DNA of 64,000 bases, taken from Candidatus Lernaella stagnicola (GTDB lineage Bacteria; Lernaellota; Lernaellaia; Lernaellales; Lernaellaceae). Below are positions 35,477 to 43,540 of this stretch, piece after piece. The stretch's first letter is position 1. Each line of letters begins with the position of its first letter. The notes beneath the pieces are model-generated. The model saw nothing but the letters and a program-made list of their open reading frames with translations. It was not told the DNA's origin and made no database searches. The DNA lies in assembly GCA_030765525.1 (NCBI GenBank), contig JAVCCK010000010.1:310001-374000 (forward strand), in the 5' to 3' direction. Both the position numbers and the translations under genes were made by a program.

Positions 35477-36274
35477 GTGAATGCATTCGTGTTTCAGGTC
35501 TTAGCGACGATTTCCCAGGCCTCTCCCACTCCGGCCGCCAGTCCCATTCCGGGGGATGTGACGCCCGCGCTTACCGCCACCCCCCTGGCCACACCCTTGG
35601 CCGAAGCGGTTACGCCACTGAGCGAAGCGGTAGCGGATCCTGGTTTCGCCGTGCGCCTGCTTGAGTTCATCGTCAAAGGCGGACCGGTGATGATTCCCAT
35701 GATCCTGTTGGCCTTTGTGGTCATCGTGTTGATTGTGGAGCGTTACCTCTACCTGCGCCAAATCAACAAGGGCAGCACGCAGTTCTCGGTCGATTTTTTC
35801 CGCCTGTGGGACGCGGGTAATCGCGTCGACGCCCACACGCTGGCCAAAAAGCATGACGGCGCAATCGCACGGATGATGGCCGGAGCTCTGGGGTCGCTGG
35901 AACGCGGTAAACAGGCCATTCGTGAAGCCATGCAGGAACAGGCGCTGGATGAAATGCCCGCGCTCAACCGCTTCATGTCGGCCATCGGCACGATCGGCAC
36001 AATCATGCCGATCATGGGCTTGCTGGGTACGGTCACGGGAATGATCAAGACCTTCGAAGTCATCACGGTCAAAGGTACGGGCGACCCGAAAGCCCTGGCC
36101 GGCGGCATCAGCGAGGCGCTGATCACCACGCAAACCGGCCTGATCTTCGCGATTCCGATTTTGCTTTTCCACACGTTCCTGGCCGCGCGGATCGATCGCT
36201 ACCTCAACGAAATGGAAAAGAACGCAACCCGCCTTTTGGCCGGCCTGAAAGACCAAGGAAACAACGGGGCGTAA
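35477..36274 (+). CDS. exbB: ExbB/TolQ/MotA-type proton channel protein
   Basis: The 265-residue protein has an Ala/Pro/Thr-rich N-terminus (SPTPAASPIPGDV), then three membrane spans: GGPVMIPMILLAFVVIVLIV (about 70-90), then GTIGTIMPIMGLLGTVTGMI and LITTQTGLIFAIPILLFHTF. The conserved TolQ/ExbB region is intact. It starts at GTG 35477 behind AAGGAGA. With ExbD and TonB, encoded directly after it, it converts the proton gradient into work on outer-membrane receptors. Confidence 0.9.
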   Translation: MNAFVFQVLATISQASPTPAASPIPGDVTPALTATPLATPLAEAVTPLSEAVADPGFAVRLLEFIVKGGPVMIPMILLAFVVIVLIVERYLYLRQINKGSTQFSVDFFRLWDAGNRVDAHTLAKKHDGAIARMMAGALGSLERGKQAIREAMQEQALDEMPALNRFMSAIGTIGTIMPIMGLLGTVTGMIKTFEVITVKGTGDPKALAGGISEALITTQTGLIFAIPILLFHTFLAARIDRYLNEMEKNATRLLAGLKDQGNNGA

Positions 36275-36277
36275 ACG

Positions 36278-36703
36278 ATGCTGCAACAGACCCTGTTCAA
36301 ACTCGAGCGCAAGCCGCCGGAGCTGTCGATCGCGCCCCTGATCGACTGCATCTTCCTGCTGCTGATTTTCTTCATGGTCACGACCACCTTCACCAAAGAA
36401 ACCGGCGTGACGGTGAAAAAACCTGTCGCCAAAAAGGCCGACGTGATGCTGGATCAAAACCTGCTGGTCGCCGTCACCGAGCAGGGCGAATTCTGGTGCG
36501 AAGGCGAGAAGGTCGACGAAGGCGGCATCTATACCAAGGTGAAGAATCGACTCAAAGAGTATCCGGAAACCAACGTGATTATTCTGGCCGATAAAAAAAG
36601 CATCACCCAATGGGTGATCACGGCTTTGGATACCGCTAAACAGGCCGGCGCGAAAAAGATCTCCATTGCTGAAAAGCTCGAGGTCGAGGCGCCGGCGCCG
36701 TAG
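36278..36703 (+). CDS. exbD: ExbD/TolR family biopolymer transport protein
   Basis: The 141-residue protein has one membrane span (SIAPLIDCIFLLLIFFMVTT, about 18-37) that contains the essential Asp (LID). A periplasmic domain follows with the DKKSITQWVITALDTAKQAG dimerisation segment. It is 3 nt after exbB and 9 nt before tonB. It forms the channel/stator complex with ExbB. Confidence 0.9.
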   Translation: MLQQTLFKLERKPPELSIAPLIDCIFLLLIFFMVTTTFTKETGVTVKKPVAKKADVMLDQNLLVAVTEQGEFWCEGEKVDEGGIYTKVKNRLKEYPETNVIILADKKSITQWVITALDTAKQAGAKKISIAEKLEVEAPAP

Positions 36704-36712
36704 CGGAGGCAG

Positions 36713-37324
36713 GTGGTGCGCAAGCGGCTTTTCATAGGCGTTATCGTTTCGCTGGCGCTGAACCTGATCGTGTTCGCCGGGCTGCTGGCCCTGGCGGCGC
36801 GGGGCGATTTCGACCTCGCGAAAATTATTCCCGTCGACTTCATCAAAATCGAAGTGCCCAAGCCCACGCCGGAGCCAACGCCGAAACCCACCCCGACACC
36901 ACCGCCGAAAAAAGAACCGACGCCGCCCCCGGAACCTACCAAAGCGCCGATTGCCGAAGACCTCAACGCCACCGAACCGGCGACGATTCAATCCGCCCCC
37001 GTCATCCAGGACACGCCGGTTCCCGTACCGCAAACGGTCAACGCCTCGCAACTGGACAAGGCGCCGAAGATCCTGCGATTCGTCAAACCTCAATACCCGC
37101 TGCTGGCCAAGCGGGCCGGCCGACAAGGCGTCGTACGCTTACGCTTCCTGGTTACGAAAAGCGGCCAAGTTAAAAACGTCAAAGTACTTTCCGCCCCCAA
37201 AGGGCTCGGCTTCGAAGAGGCCGCCGTCGCCGCCGTCATGCAATGGAAATTCGCCACACCCATGTTCAAAGGCAAGGCCGTTTCCGCCTGGGTCGTCCAA
37301 TCCATCCGCTTCAAACTCGACTGA
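36713..37324 (+). CDS. tonB: TonB energy-transducing protein
   Basis: The 203-residue protein has one N-terminal membrane span (about 6-28, IVSLALNLIVFAGLLALAA). A Pro/Lys/Glu-rich periplasmic linker with PEPTPKPTPTPPPKKEPTPP follows. The C-terminal TonB domain reads YPLLAKRAGRQGVVRLRFLV, then VLSAPKGLGFEEAAVAAVMQ, WKFATPMFKGKAVS. It starts with two GTG codons (36713 or 36716) behind GGAGGCAG. Last gene of exbB-exbD-tonB. No TonB-dependent receptor is in this window. Confidence 0.9.
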   Translation: MVRKRLFIGVIVSLALNLIVFAGLLALAARGDFDLAKIIPVDFIKIEVPKPTPEPTPKPTPTPPPKKEPTPPPEPTKAPIAEDLNATEPATIQSAPVIQDTPVPVPQTVNASQLDKAPKILRFVKPQYPLLAKRAGRQGVVRLRFLVTKSGQVKNVKVLSAPKGLGFEEAAVAAVMQWKFATPMFKGKAVSAWVVQSIRFKLD

Positions 37325-37329
37325 CCGGG

Positions 37330-37344
37330 CCAGGCTGAGCCTGG
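37330..37344 (+). repeat. Inverted repeat after tonB
   Basis: CCAGGCTGAGCCTGG is a near-perfect hairpin 6 nt after the tonB stop and marks the left edge of the repeat cluster. No T run follows, so it is not a standard terminator. Confidence 0.5.
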
Positions 37345-37348
37345 ACCC

Positions 37349-37422
37349 AAAACCGCCTGCGCCCGACGACGTCACTGCATCACCGAACGCTCCCGCCGGT
37401 CGCTCGGCGAGCCTGGGCAAGG
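37349..37422 (+). repeat. Intergenic repeat copy
   Basis: About 74 bp reading AAAACCGCCTGCGCCCGACG, then ACGTCACTGC...CGCTCCCGCCGGTCGC...GCGAGCCTGGGCAAGG. It aligns with the adjacent copy and, in reverse orientation, with the copies at 24.2-24.4 kb. Confidence 0.7.
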
Positions 37423-37430
37423 CCCGGCGC

Positions 37431-37505
37431 AAAGACCGCCTGCACCCGACGACGTTGTTGCACCCACGACCGCTCCCGTTGGTCGCTTCGCGAGCCCAGG
37501 CAAGG
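37431..37505 (+). repeat. Intergenic repeat copy
   Basis: About 75 bp reading AAAGACCGCCTGCACCCGAC, then GACGTTGTTGC...CGCTCCCGTTGGTCGC...GCGAGCCCAGGCAAGG. It is followed by GGCGGGC-6-GCCCGCC (37521-37540), another hairpin with no T run. Confidence 0.7.
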
Positions 37506-37579
37506 TTAAAAACCGGCAGGGGCGGGCCGTGAAGCCCGCCCCGACCGCGAAAACAGGAGGAGGAGTTCAATGACGTGGT

Positions 37580-37972
37580 TTAAGTCGCAATGGTGACGCC
37601 GATGTTCGGTGGATCGGCTAGTGCTTTTTTCACCGCGCACATGCCCGCGGCGCGGGCGATGGCGCCATGATATTTCTCGGGGATTTCCGGTGGTAATTGG
37701 ATCTGCAGTTCTACGCCGCTCAATCGGGAAGTGGTCGGATCGAAAGCGTGTTTCTGAATGAGCTCCGCTCCCTCGATCGGCAAATTTCGGCTCTGTAAAA
37801 AGCCGAGCACGTAGATTCCCGCGCAGGTGCCCAACGATGCCAGGAACAACTCGTAGGGCGCCGGGGCCGTGCTGTTGCCGCCGGCTTGCGTCGGCTGATC
37901 GGTCGAAATTTTGTAGCCGTTGATCTGGGCGTCAACTTTCTTGTTACCGCCAAAGCTCACTTTGATGTCCAT
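37580..37972 (-). CDS. OsmC family protein (peroxiredoxin-like)
   Basis: The 130-residue protein has the OsmC/Ohr fold. KVSFGGNKKVDAQINGYKI is followed by YELFLASLGTCAGIYVLGFL with the first redox Cys, and by GMCAVKKALADPP near the C-terminus with the second. Such proteins reduce organic hydroperoxides or act on thiols. The ATG at 37972 was chosen over one six codons upstream because it has the better spacing to GGGAA. It is divergent from the GAPDH genes. Confidence 0.85.
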   Translation of the reverse strand: MDIKVSFGGNKKVDAQINGYKISTDQPTQAGGNSTAPAPYELFLASLGTCAGIYVLGFLQSRNLPIEGAELIQKHAFDPTTSRLSGVELQIQLPPEIPEKYHGAIARAAGMCAVKKALADPPNIGVTIAT

Positions 37973-38230
37973 TGCCGTTCCCTTTCCCAAAATAACGGGG
38001 TTTACCCAGTTATATTCGTTTATATTGATATAGTAATAATGCTATTCGGGAAAGCAAGTACAACTCCTTCTTTTTTTGCCGTAGAATCCGAAGTGGTATT
38101 TCTTCGGCCACTTCGCGGCCGCAGGACGCTTTTTTTTCGAGAATTTATCCATGGCGGATTGCTTGACCCTTGCGGAAGCCGCCTTAACTCTATATATGCT
38201 GCGAGTTCACACTTGTAATTGGAGGAGAAC

Positions 38231-39277
38231 ATGGCGATTCGAGTAGCTCTCAACGGCTTCGGCCGAACGGGACGCGCCATTTTGCGTGAGGCGAAGCGCC
38301 GCAAGGTGCCGTTCAATTTCACGCTGATCAATGACCTGGCCGATCCCGCCCTGCTTGTTGCGAACCTGCGATTCGACTCGGTGCACGGGGCCTATCCGAA
38401 AAAGCAAGTGAAGATCACCAAGGATGACAAGGGTCATCATGTGCTCGTCTTCGGGACGGACCACATCCGTATTCTCGGCGAGCGTGACAACGCCAAACTT
38501 CCCTTGAAAGAAATGGGCGTCGACGTAGTCATCGACACCACCGGGGCGTTTCCGACGCAGAAACAGTTGGCCGCCCATTTCAAGGCCGGGGCGAAAAAAG
38601 TCCTCATATATCCGCCTCCCAAGGCGTACGACCCCGACTATTCGGTCATCATGGGCGTCAACGAAGACGGCCTGACCGGCCGCGAGAAGGTCATCAGCGC
38701 CGGCAGTTGCACGAGCAATGCGGCCGGACCTCTTGTCAAATTGCTCGACGAGCATTTCGGCATCGAGACCCTGTACCTCTCGACCGTGCACGCTTACACG
38801 AGCGACCAGCGCTTGCTGGACTATCCGCACGAGGATGTGCGGCGCGGCCGGGCGGCGGGCTTGTCGATCATTCCGACCTCCACCAACGCGGGCACGGCGA
38901 TCGAACGCATCCTGCCGCACCTCAAGGGCCGGGTGTTCACCGGTGCGCATCGGGTGCCGGTTCCCGACGGCTCGATTGTCGATTTGACGTTCCAGACGGG
39001 CAAACCGACAACGGTCGAAGCCATCAATAAAGTATTCGAAAAGGCGGCCCGAAGCCGGGCGCTGCGTAACGTCTTGGAGTACACCACCGATCCGCTGGTG
39101 TCCGTGGATGTGGTCGGCAGCCCCTATTCGGCGATTTTCGACTCGGCGTTGACCCAAGCGGTCGATGAAAGCCTTTTGAAAGTGGCGGCCTGGTTCGACA
39201 ACGAGATCGGTTACGCCAACCGCGTGATCGATGTCTTGTTGAAACTCGACGGCCTCGGCAAAAACGTTTGGTCTTGA
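38231..39277 (+). CDS. Glyceraldehyde-3-phosphate dehydrogenase paralogue 1
   Basis: The 348-residue protein begins IRVALNGFGRTGRAILRE (NAD-binding). It has the catalytic SAGSCTSNAAGPLV, where Cys is kept but the usual SCTTN reads SCTSN. HAYTSDQRLLDYPHEDVRRG and GAHRVPVPDGS complete the active site. Residues after the catalytic Cys and the PPPKAYDPDY segment diverge from classical GAPDH. It sits 13 nt before a second GAPDH gene. It could be a physiologically distinct GAPDH (NADP, gluconeogenic) or act on another aldehyde phosphate. Confidence 0.8.
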   Translation: MAIRVALNGFGRTGRAILREAKRRKVPFNFTLINDLADPALLVANLRFDSVHGAYPKKQVKITKDDKGHHVLVFGTDHIRILGERDNAKLPLKEMGVDVVIDTTGAFPTQKQLAAHFKAGAKKVLIYPPPKAYDPDYSVIMGVNEDGLTGREKVISAGSCTSNAAGPLVKLLDEHFGIETLYLSTVHAYTSDQRLLDYPHEDVRRGRAAGLSIIPTSTNAGTAIERILPHLKGRVFTGAHRVPVPDGSIVDLTFQTGKPTTVEAINKVFEKAARSRALRNVLEYTTDPLVSVDVVGSPYSAIFDSALTQAVDESLLKVAAWFDNEIGYANRVIDVLLKLDGLGKNVWS

Positions 39278-39290
39278 AAGGAGACACCCG

Positions 39291-40295
39291 ATGGCACTGC
39301 GCGTAGCGATTAACGGATTCGGTCGTGTCGGGCGCTCCGTTCTACGGACCGCCCTGCAGCGAAACGTCGACCTGGAATTCGTCGGCATTAATGATTTAAC
39401 CAACCCCGAGAAACTGCGCCTTTCGTTCAAATACGACTCGATTCACGGCGTGTTTCACGAAAACATCGCGCTGGACGGCAAGTATTTGGTGGTCGGCGGC
39501 AATCGAATTCGCCTCACGGCGGTCAAAAACCCCGCCCGGCTGCCCTGGAAAGAACTCGGCGTGGACGTGGTCATCGATTCCACGGGCGTGTTTCGCACGC
39601 GCGACCAGCTCGAAGGACACCTGAGGGCCGGCGCCAAGAAGGTCGTGTTGGCGGTTCCGCCTAAGGACGCGCTGGACGCGACAATCGTCATGGGCGTCAA
39701 CAGCGACATGCTCCACAGCGGCATGAAATTGGTGTCCAACGCTTCCTGCACAACCAACTGCGCCGCCCCCGTGGTCAAGGTACTCAACGACAACTGGGGC
39801 ATAATGCGCGGTTACATGGTCACGGTGCACGCCTACACCAACGACCAGCGTTTGCTGGACTTCCCCCACAAGGACCCGCGGCGGGCCCGCGCGGCGGTGC
39901 AGTCGATCATCCCCACGACGACCGGCGCGGCCAAAGCGATCGGCCAGGTCATTCCGGAGCTGGAAGGCAAGCTGCAGGGCATGGCTTACCGCGTGCCTGT
40001 GGCCGACGGTTCCGTAGTCGATTTAGTGGTCGAGTTGCGTAAGAAGGCGTCGGTTCGGTCGATCAACAACGCGATGAAGCAGGCTTCAATGACCGATCTG
40101 CGGGGCATTTTGCAGTATACGACCGACCCCATCGTGTCGGTGGATATCATTGACAATCCGCACTCGTCGGTTTTCGATTCGCTGCTGACCCAAACCCTGA
40201 ACGGTAATTGGGTGAAGGTATCGAGTTGGTACGACAACGAGTGGGGGTATTCCAACCGCATCATTGACCTGCTGGAGCGCCTCTTCTACGTCTAA
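39291..40295 (+). CDS. gap: Glyceraldehyde-3-phosphate dehydrogenase (type I)
   Basis: The 334-residue protein is a standard GAPDH: LRVAINGFGRVGRSVLR, VSNASCTTNCAAPVVKVLND with the catalytic Cys, HAYTNDQRLLDFPHKDPRRA, GMAYRVPVADGSVVDLVVEL and WYDNEWGYSNRIIDLLE. It catalyses the NAD-dependent oxidative phosphorylation step of glycolysis, or the reverse. It follows paralogue 1 closely (13 nt, containing AAAGGAGA) and is followed by a terminator. Confidence 0.93.
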   Translation: MALRVAINGFGRVGRSVLRTALQRNVDLEFVGINDLTNPEKLRLSFKYDSIHGVFHENIALDGKYLVVGGNRIRLTAVKNPARLPWKELGVDVVIDSTGVFRTRDQLEGHLRAGAKKVVLAVPPKDALDATIVMGVNSDMLHSGMKLVSNASCTTNCAAPVVKVLNDNWGIMRGYMVTVHAYTNDQRLLDFPHKDPRRARAAVQSIIPTTTGAAKAIGQVIPELEGKLQGMAYRVPVADGSVVDLVVELRKKASVRSINNAMKQASMTDLRGILQYTTDPIVSVDIIDNPHSSVFDSLLTQTLNGNWVKVSSWYDNEWGYSNRIIDLLERLFYV

Positions 40296-40314
40296 GCAAA
40301 ACCGAGCAACTGAC

Positions 40315-40344
40315 AAAGGCGGGCCGCCGGGCTCGCCTTTTTTT
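40315..40344 (+). terminator. Rho-independent terminator after the gap genes
   Basis: AAAGGCGGGCC / GGGCTCGCCTTT forms a stem with a short loop, followed by a T run, 20 nt after the gap stop. Confidence 0.85.
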
Positions 40345-40568
40345 ACCGAAAACGCCATTTGTTTTGTCGTTACCGGCCACCTGCGGAACTCGCTAGAGGG
40401 CTGTAAGCCGCCGTTTGAGCGGACGCTCGTCTACCGCCATAACTGTTTGATTATACTAGATTAGTGAGCGTATGGGCCTCCGGCAGAACGGCGCGGGGTT
40501 GCAACGAGGCACGGTTATCAAGATTTTCTTCTTTGAGAACCAGTGCGAAATGATTATGATGGCAGCAC

Positions 40569-41819
40569 ATGAGCATACAACGGTCATACAGGCCGCCTCA
40601 CTCTCCTTTGCGCGGGATCTTGTGCGTGTCCGGCGACGGTCCGACCGCCCAAGAACTATGTCGGATGTTGCGAAAACGCCGCTTTCGCGCCGAAGCAGCC
40701 GTGAGCATGGCCGAGGCCCTGGCCAAGATCGAGCAATACACCCCCTCGCTCGTCTTGATCGATTTCCATTTGGCCGACGGCACCGGCGTCGAGCTCGCCA
40801 GCCGCCTGCGCGACATGCCGCGCACGGCTAAATTACCGGTGCTGATGCTGGCCACGGCATTCCAGGCTGAGCACTATCGCGCCCATCTGGGTCCTGAAGG
40901 CCCGCAGGGTTGGCTGCACAAGCCCGTCGACGAAAGCACGCTGGCCAAAGCTGTGCAGTTGTGGATCGGGGCCCGCGTGAGGGACCGGTCGCGACCGGTC
41001 GAGAGCGGCGAAATCGAAAGCACGCGCTCCCTACCCGAGGGCGGAGGAACTTTCGCGGAGCTACCCGTCGCTCGGGTTTTGGTGTTGGCCGGGCGACGCG
41101 GTCGGGGTCAACTCGTCATTGAACGTCACGAGCACTGGTTGCGGATTTCGCTGAAAAAGGACGCCATCGAGGGCGTCTCGAGTTCCTATATCGATGCAAT
41201 CTCACTGGGGCGTATGCTGCTTTTATCGGGCCGGATCAACAGTGACGCCTTGCGGGATGCGCAACCGGCGGTTGCCGCCGGTACTCGCTTGGGCGAATGG
41301 TTGATCGAGCATGGATTGCTCACCAAAGAGGAATTGTATCAGCATCTGCGGCAGCAGATCACGGTCAAGCTGACCGATCTGTTCTCTTGGCGCTGGTATG
41401 ATGCCGCGTGGACCTACGATCCGACCGACCTACCCTTGAACGAGCATGTGGCCGAGCACCTGGGTCTAAAAGATATTGTTTTCACCGGAATCGCCAAATA
41501 CTACGACCGCGACCGGTTGGAAATGATTTTCACAAAGCGGCGCCGTTTGCAGCGCCCCCTCATTCCCACGACGCCTCACGTTGACGACCTGCCCGTGGCG
41601 GCGAGACGAATTTTGCAGGCGGCCGATGGGCGATCGATTTCCGCCCAGGTGCGCGCGCGCGCCGGGATGGAAGTGTTGCGCTTCTATCAGATTGTTTATG
41701 CGTTATGGGTGTTGGACTTAGTACGCTTCGGCGATCCGGTTGAAGACAAGGGACGTACCGTCGGTTTGGACGACGAACTGTTCTTCGCGGCGCGCGAAAC
41801 CGTCGGCAAAAGCCGTTAG
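40569..41819 (+). CDS. Response regulator: receiver domain plus DUF4388-like domain
   Basis: The 416-residue protein has a receiver domain (about 15-135) with phosphoacceptor Asp65 in VLIDFHLADGTG and Lys in HKPVDE. The usual first acidic pair is reduced to SGD. The rest has a DUF4388/PATAN-like profile (about 155-300): GTFAELPVARVLVLAGRRGR, GQLVIERHEHWLRISLKKDA and RLGEWLIEHGLLTKEELYQH. These regulators are common in gliding/deltaproteobacterial-type genomes and act by protein interactions, not DNA binding. No histidine kinase is adjacent. Confidence 0.75.
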   Translation: MSIQRSYRPPHSPLRGILCVSGDGPTAQELCRMLRKRRFRAEAAVSMAEALAKIEQYTPSLVLIDFHLADGTGVELASRLRDMPRTAKLPVLMLATAFQAEHYRAHLGPEGPQGWLHKPVDESTLAKAVQLWIGARVRDRSRPVESGEIESTRSLPEGGGTFAELPVARVLVLAGRRGRGQLVIERHEHWLRISLKKDAIEGVSSSYIDAISLGRMLLLSGRINSDALRDAQPAVAAGTRLGEWLIEHGLLTKEELYQHLRQQITVKLTDLFSWRWYDAAWTYDPTDLPLNEHVAEHLGLKDIVFTGIAKYYDRDRLEMIFTKRRRLQRPLIPTTPHVDDLPVAARRILQAADGRSISAQVRARAGMEVLRFYQIVYALWVLDLVRFGDPVEDKGRTVGLDDELFFAARETVGKSR

Positions 41820-42259
41820 GGCGCCGTGGGCGGGATGACCGCCGTATGCAAGATCACATTGGCAAACTGACCGCCGCAACGACCTTTGATTTCCAGATTC
41901 TGTCCCGGTAACAAATTGAGCGCCTGCTTGTGGTACTTGCGTGCAAACATCACCTGCACGCGGCCGGCGTCGCCGCCGAGCATGACGTAGGGTTTCTCCT
42001 CCACGTCGACGCCCACATTATCCACAATGCCTTTGACGAGGATAACGCGGTTTTTGTAGCGCTCATCGGCCTTGGCCTCGTCACCAGCAAAGGCGATGGT
42101 TAACTCGGCGGCGGTTACTTCGGCCTCCGCGGCTTCGTTTTCCATGCGACTGGCTTCTTTTTCGATCTGCTGCGCTTCGGTAAGATTCTCGTCACCCGAC
42201 GTGCATGACACAGCCAATAAGAAAACCATTACCAAGAACAATATCGCGCCGTGTTTCAT
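41816..42259 (-). CDS. tRNA_anti-like OB-fold lipoprotein
   Basis: The 147-residue protein has a signal peptide with lipobox LLAVSC (Cys19) and an acidic helical linker (TEAQQIEKEASRMENEAAEA). A C-terminal OB-fold domain of the tRNA_anti-like type follows, with YKNRVILVKGIVDNVGV and LPGQNLEIKGRCGGQFAN. Such lipoproteins are widespread but uncharacterised. The ATG at 42259 begins the signal peptide. Its 3' end overlaps the convergent response-regulator gene by 4 nt. Confidence 0.7.
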   Translation of the reverse strand: MKHGAILFLVMVFLLAVSCTSGDENLTEAQQIEKEASRMENEAAEAEVTAAELTIAFAGDEAKADERYKNRVILVKGIVDNVGVDVEEKPYVMLGGDAGRVQVMFARKYHKQALNLLPGQNLEIKGRCGGQFANVILHTAVIPPTAP

Positions 42260-42332
42260 GGTTCGATCCCTTTTACCAAACAAATAGTAGACTATTTCCA
42301 TACCACGTTCGTGAAGAAAAGAAAGGGGGGAA

Positions 42333-42404
<72 letters not shown>

Positions 42405-42413
42405 AAAAAAAAG

Positions 42414-42485
42414 AGCGGGAAACGGGAGTTGAACCCGCGACCCCCGCCTTGGCAAGGCGGTGCTCTACCACTGAGCTATTCCCGC
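42414..42485 (-). tRNA. tRNA-Gly (GCC)
   Basis: Acceptor GCGGGAA/TTCCCGC, anticodon loop TTGCCAA in the stem CCGCC/GGCGG, T arm with GGTTCAACTCC, discriminator U. The CCA is not encoded. It is first in a two-tRNA transcript with tRNA-Cys. Confidence 0.95.
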
Positions 42486-42512
42486 AGAGTCCCTCGTGCT
42501 TCGGGGACGGCA

Positions 42513-42541
42513 AATATTGCCTGACACAGAAAAAATGTCAA
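42513..42541 (-). promoter_or_regulatory. Promoter of the tRNA-Gly/tRNA-Cys operon
   Basis: On the minus strand a perfect TTGACA (42541-42536) is followed after 17 nt by AATATT (42518-42513). This is about 28 nt before the 5' end of tRNA-Gly. The -10 match is modest. Confidence 0.45.
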
Positions 42542-42630
42542 GCACAAAATATGGCCCTTTCGAGCCGCATTGTTCGCAATATCGTGGGTAATAATGGGAA
42601 CTTTCTCATCCCGGCAGCCTCCAATCAACT

Positions 42631-43533
42631 ATGCCTTTCCTTTCGCGAAAAACGGCACTCGGCCTCGGAGTAACAGCGGCGGCTTTGTTCGTTGTCGCTT
42701 TTGCCCTGCTGGCGAAACCGGCATTCGTCGGCGTGAACGCCGCTCCGCTTCATTCGATCATTCCGCGACCTCCACAATTGGCGGATGCGGATGCGAAGAT
42801 TCTCGCGAAACGGCTGCAGCCGCTGTCGGATCGGCATCTGATGCTTGGGGGCGCGGTCGCATGGGATCTGCAATCGAAACGCTCCATACGCCTGAAAAAG
42901 CAGCAAGCCAAGCGCGCGGAGGTCGCCCGGCGCTACGGGGAAATTCGCCAATGTTGCCTCGATCTTCGCGGCCGATTACGCTCCGAAAAGCGCGCGACGG
43001 CGTTGGCCGAGGTCGAGAAGTTGCTGCCCCACTTGCTCATCGTATACACCATGCCGCCCTGGCAGGGCACGACCTGGGATTTCAACGGCGCCAGCGACAC
43101 GCCGGGTCAGGGACAAATTGCCTGCGGATATTTCGTTGCCCAAATTCTCTACGCGGCGGGATTCGATTTCCGCAACAAAAGCACGGGCGACGGGCGACGC
43201 CTATTTCCCTTCGCCATGCTGGCTTCAGAGCCGGCGATGAAAAAGCTGATCGCCCCCCAAAAGCTCAAGCGGTTTTCCGACAGCCCGGTCAAGGAAGTAG
43301 AAACCTGGCTGCGTAGCCAAGGCGACGGTGTGTACCTGGTGGGGCTCGATCAGCATTTTGCGACGCTCATCGTCTCCGACGGTAGAATTTGGATCTGGCA
43401 CGCCAAGCCCGGCCACGACGTGCGCTTCGAGCGACCGGCGGACGCGCCATTTTTTGCCGAATCACGCTACCGGGTGGTTGGTAAATTGGGTCCGAAAGCC
43501 GCCCAAGTGTGGCTCGACGGCGTTCGCCTGTAA
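42631..43533 (+). CDS. Secreted/anchored Cys-His hydrolase candidate
   Basis: The 300-residue protein has an N-terminal hydrophobic segment (about 9-30) that could be an anchor or signal peptide. WQGTTWDFNGASDTPGQGQI is followed by ACGYFVAQILYAAGFDFRNK, where a Cys sits at the start of a helix, and later by VYLVGLDQHFATLIVSDGRI with a His at the start of a strand. This Cys-helix then His-strand order is that of NlpC/P60- or CHAP-like papain-fold enzymes, suggesting a peptidoglycan or amide hydrolase. The assignment is tentative. The convergent neighbour is a SpoIID-like cell-wall protein. Confidence 0.5.
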   Translation: MPFLSRKTALGLGVTAAALFVVAFALLAKPAFVGVNAAPLHSIIPRPPQLADADAKILAKRLQPLSDRHLMLGGAVAWDLQSKRSIRLKKQQAKRAEVARRYGEIRQCCLDLRGRLRSEKRATALAEVEKLLPHLLIVYTMPPWQGTTWDFNGASDTPGQGQIACGYFVAQILYAAGFDFRNKSTGDGRRLFPFAMLASEPAMKKLIAPQKLKRFSDSPVKEVETWLRSQGDGVYLVGLDQHFATLIVSDGRIWIWHAKPGHDVRFERPADAPFFAESRYRVVGKLGPKAAQVWLDGVRL

Positions 43534-43540
43534 CCGTTGT

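Noticed and set aside
35501-37126. A leftward open frame of about 541 codons across exbB-exbD-tonB
   Set aside because: Arg/His/Gln-rich antisense shadow of an intact, motif-rich operon.
37506-37570. Hairpin GGCGGGC/GCCCGCC after the repeats as a terminator for tonB
   Set aside because: No T run follows and it belongs to the repeat cluster.
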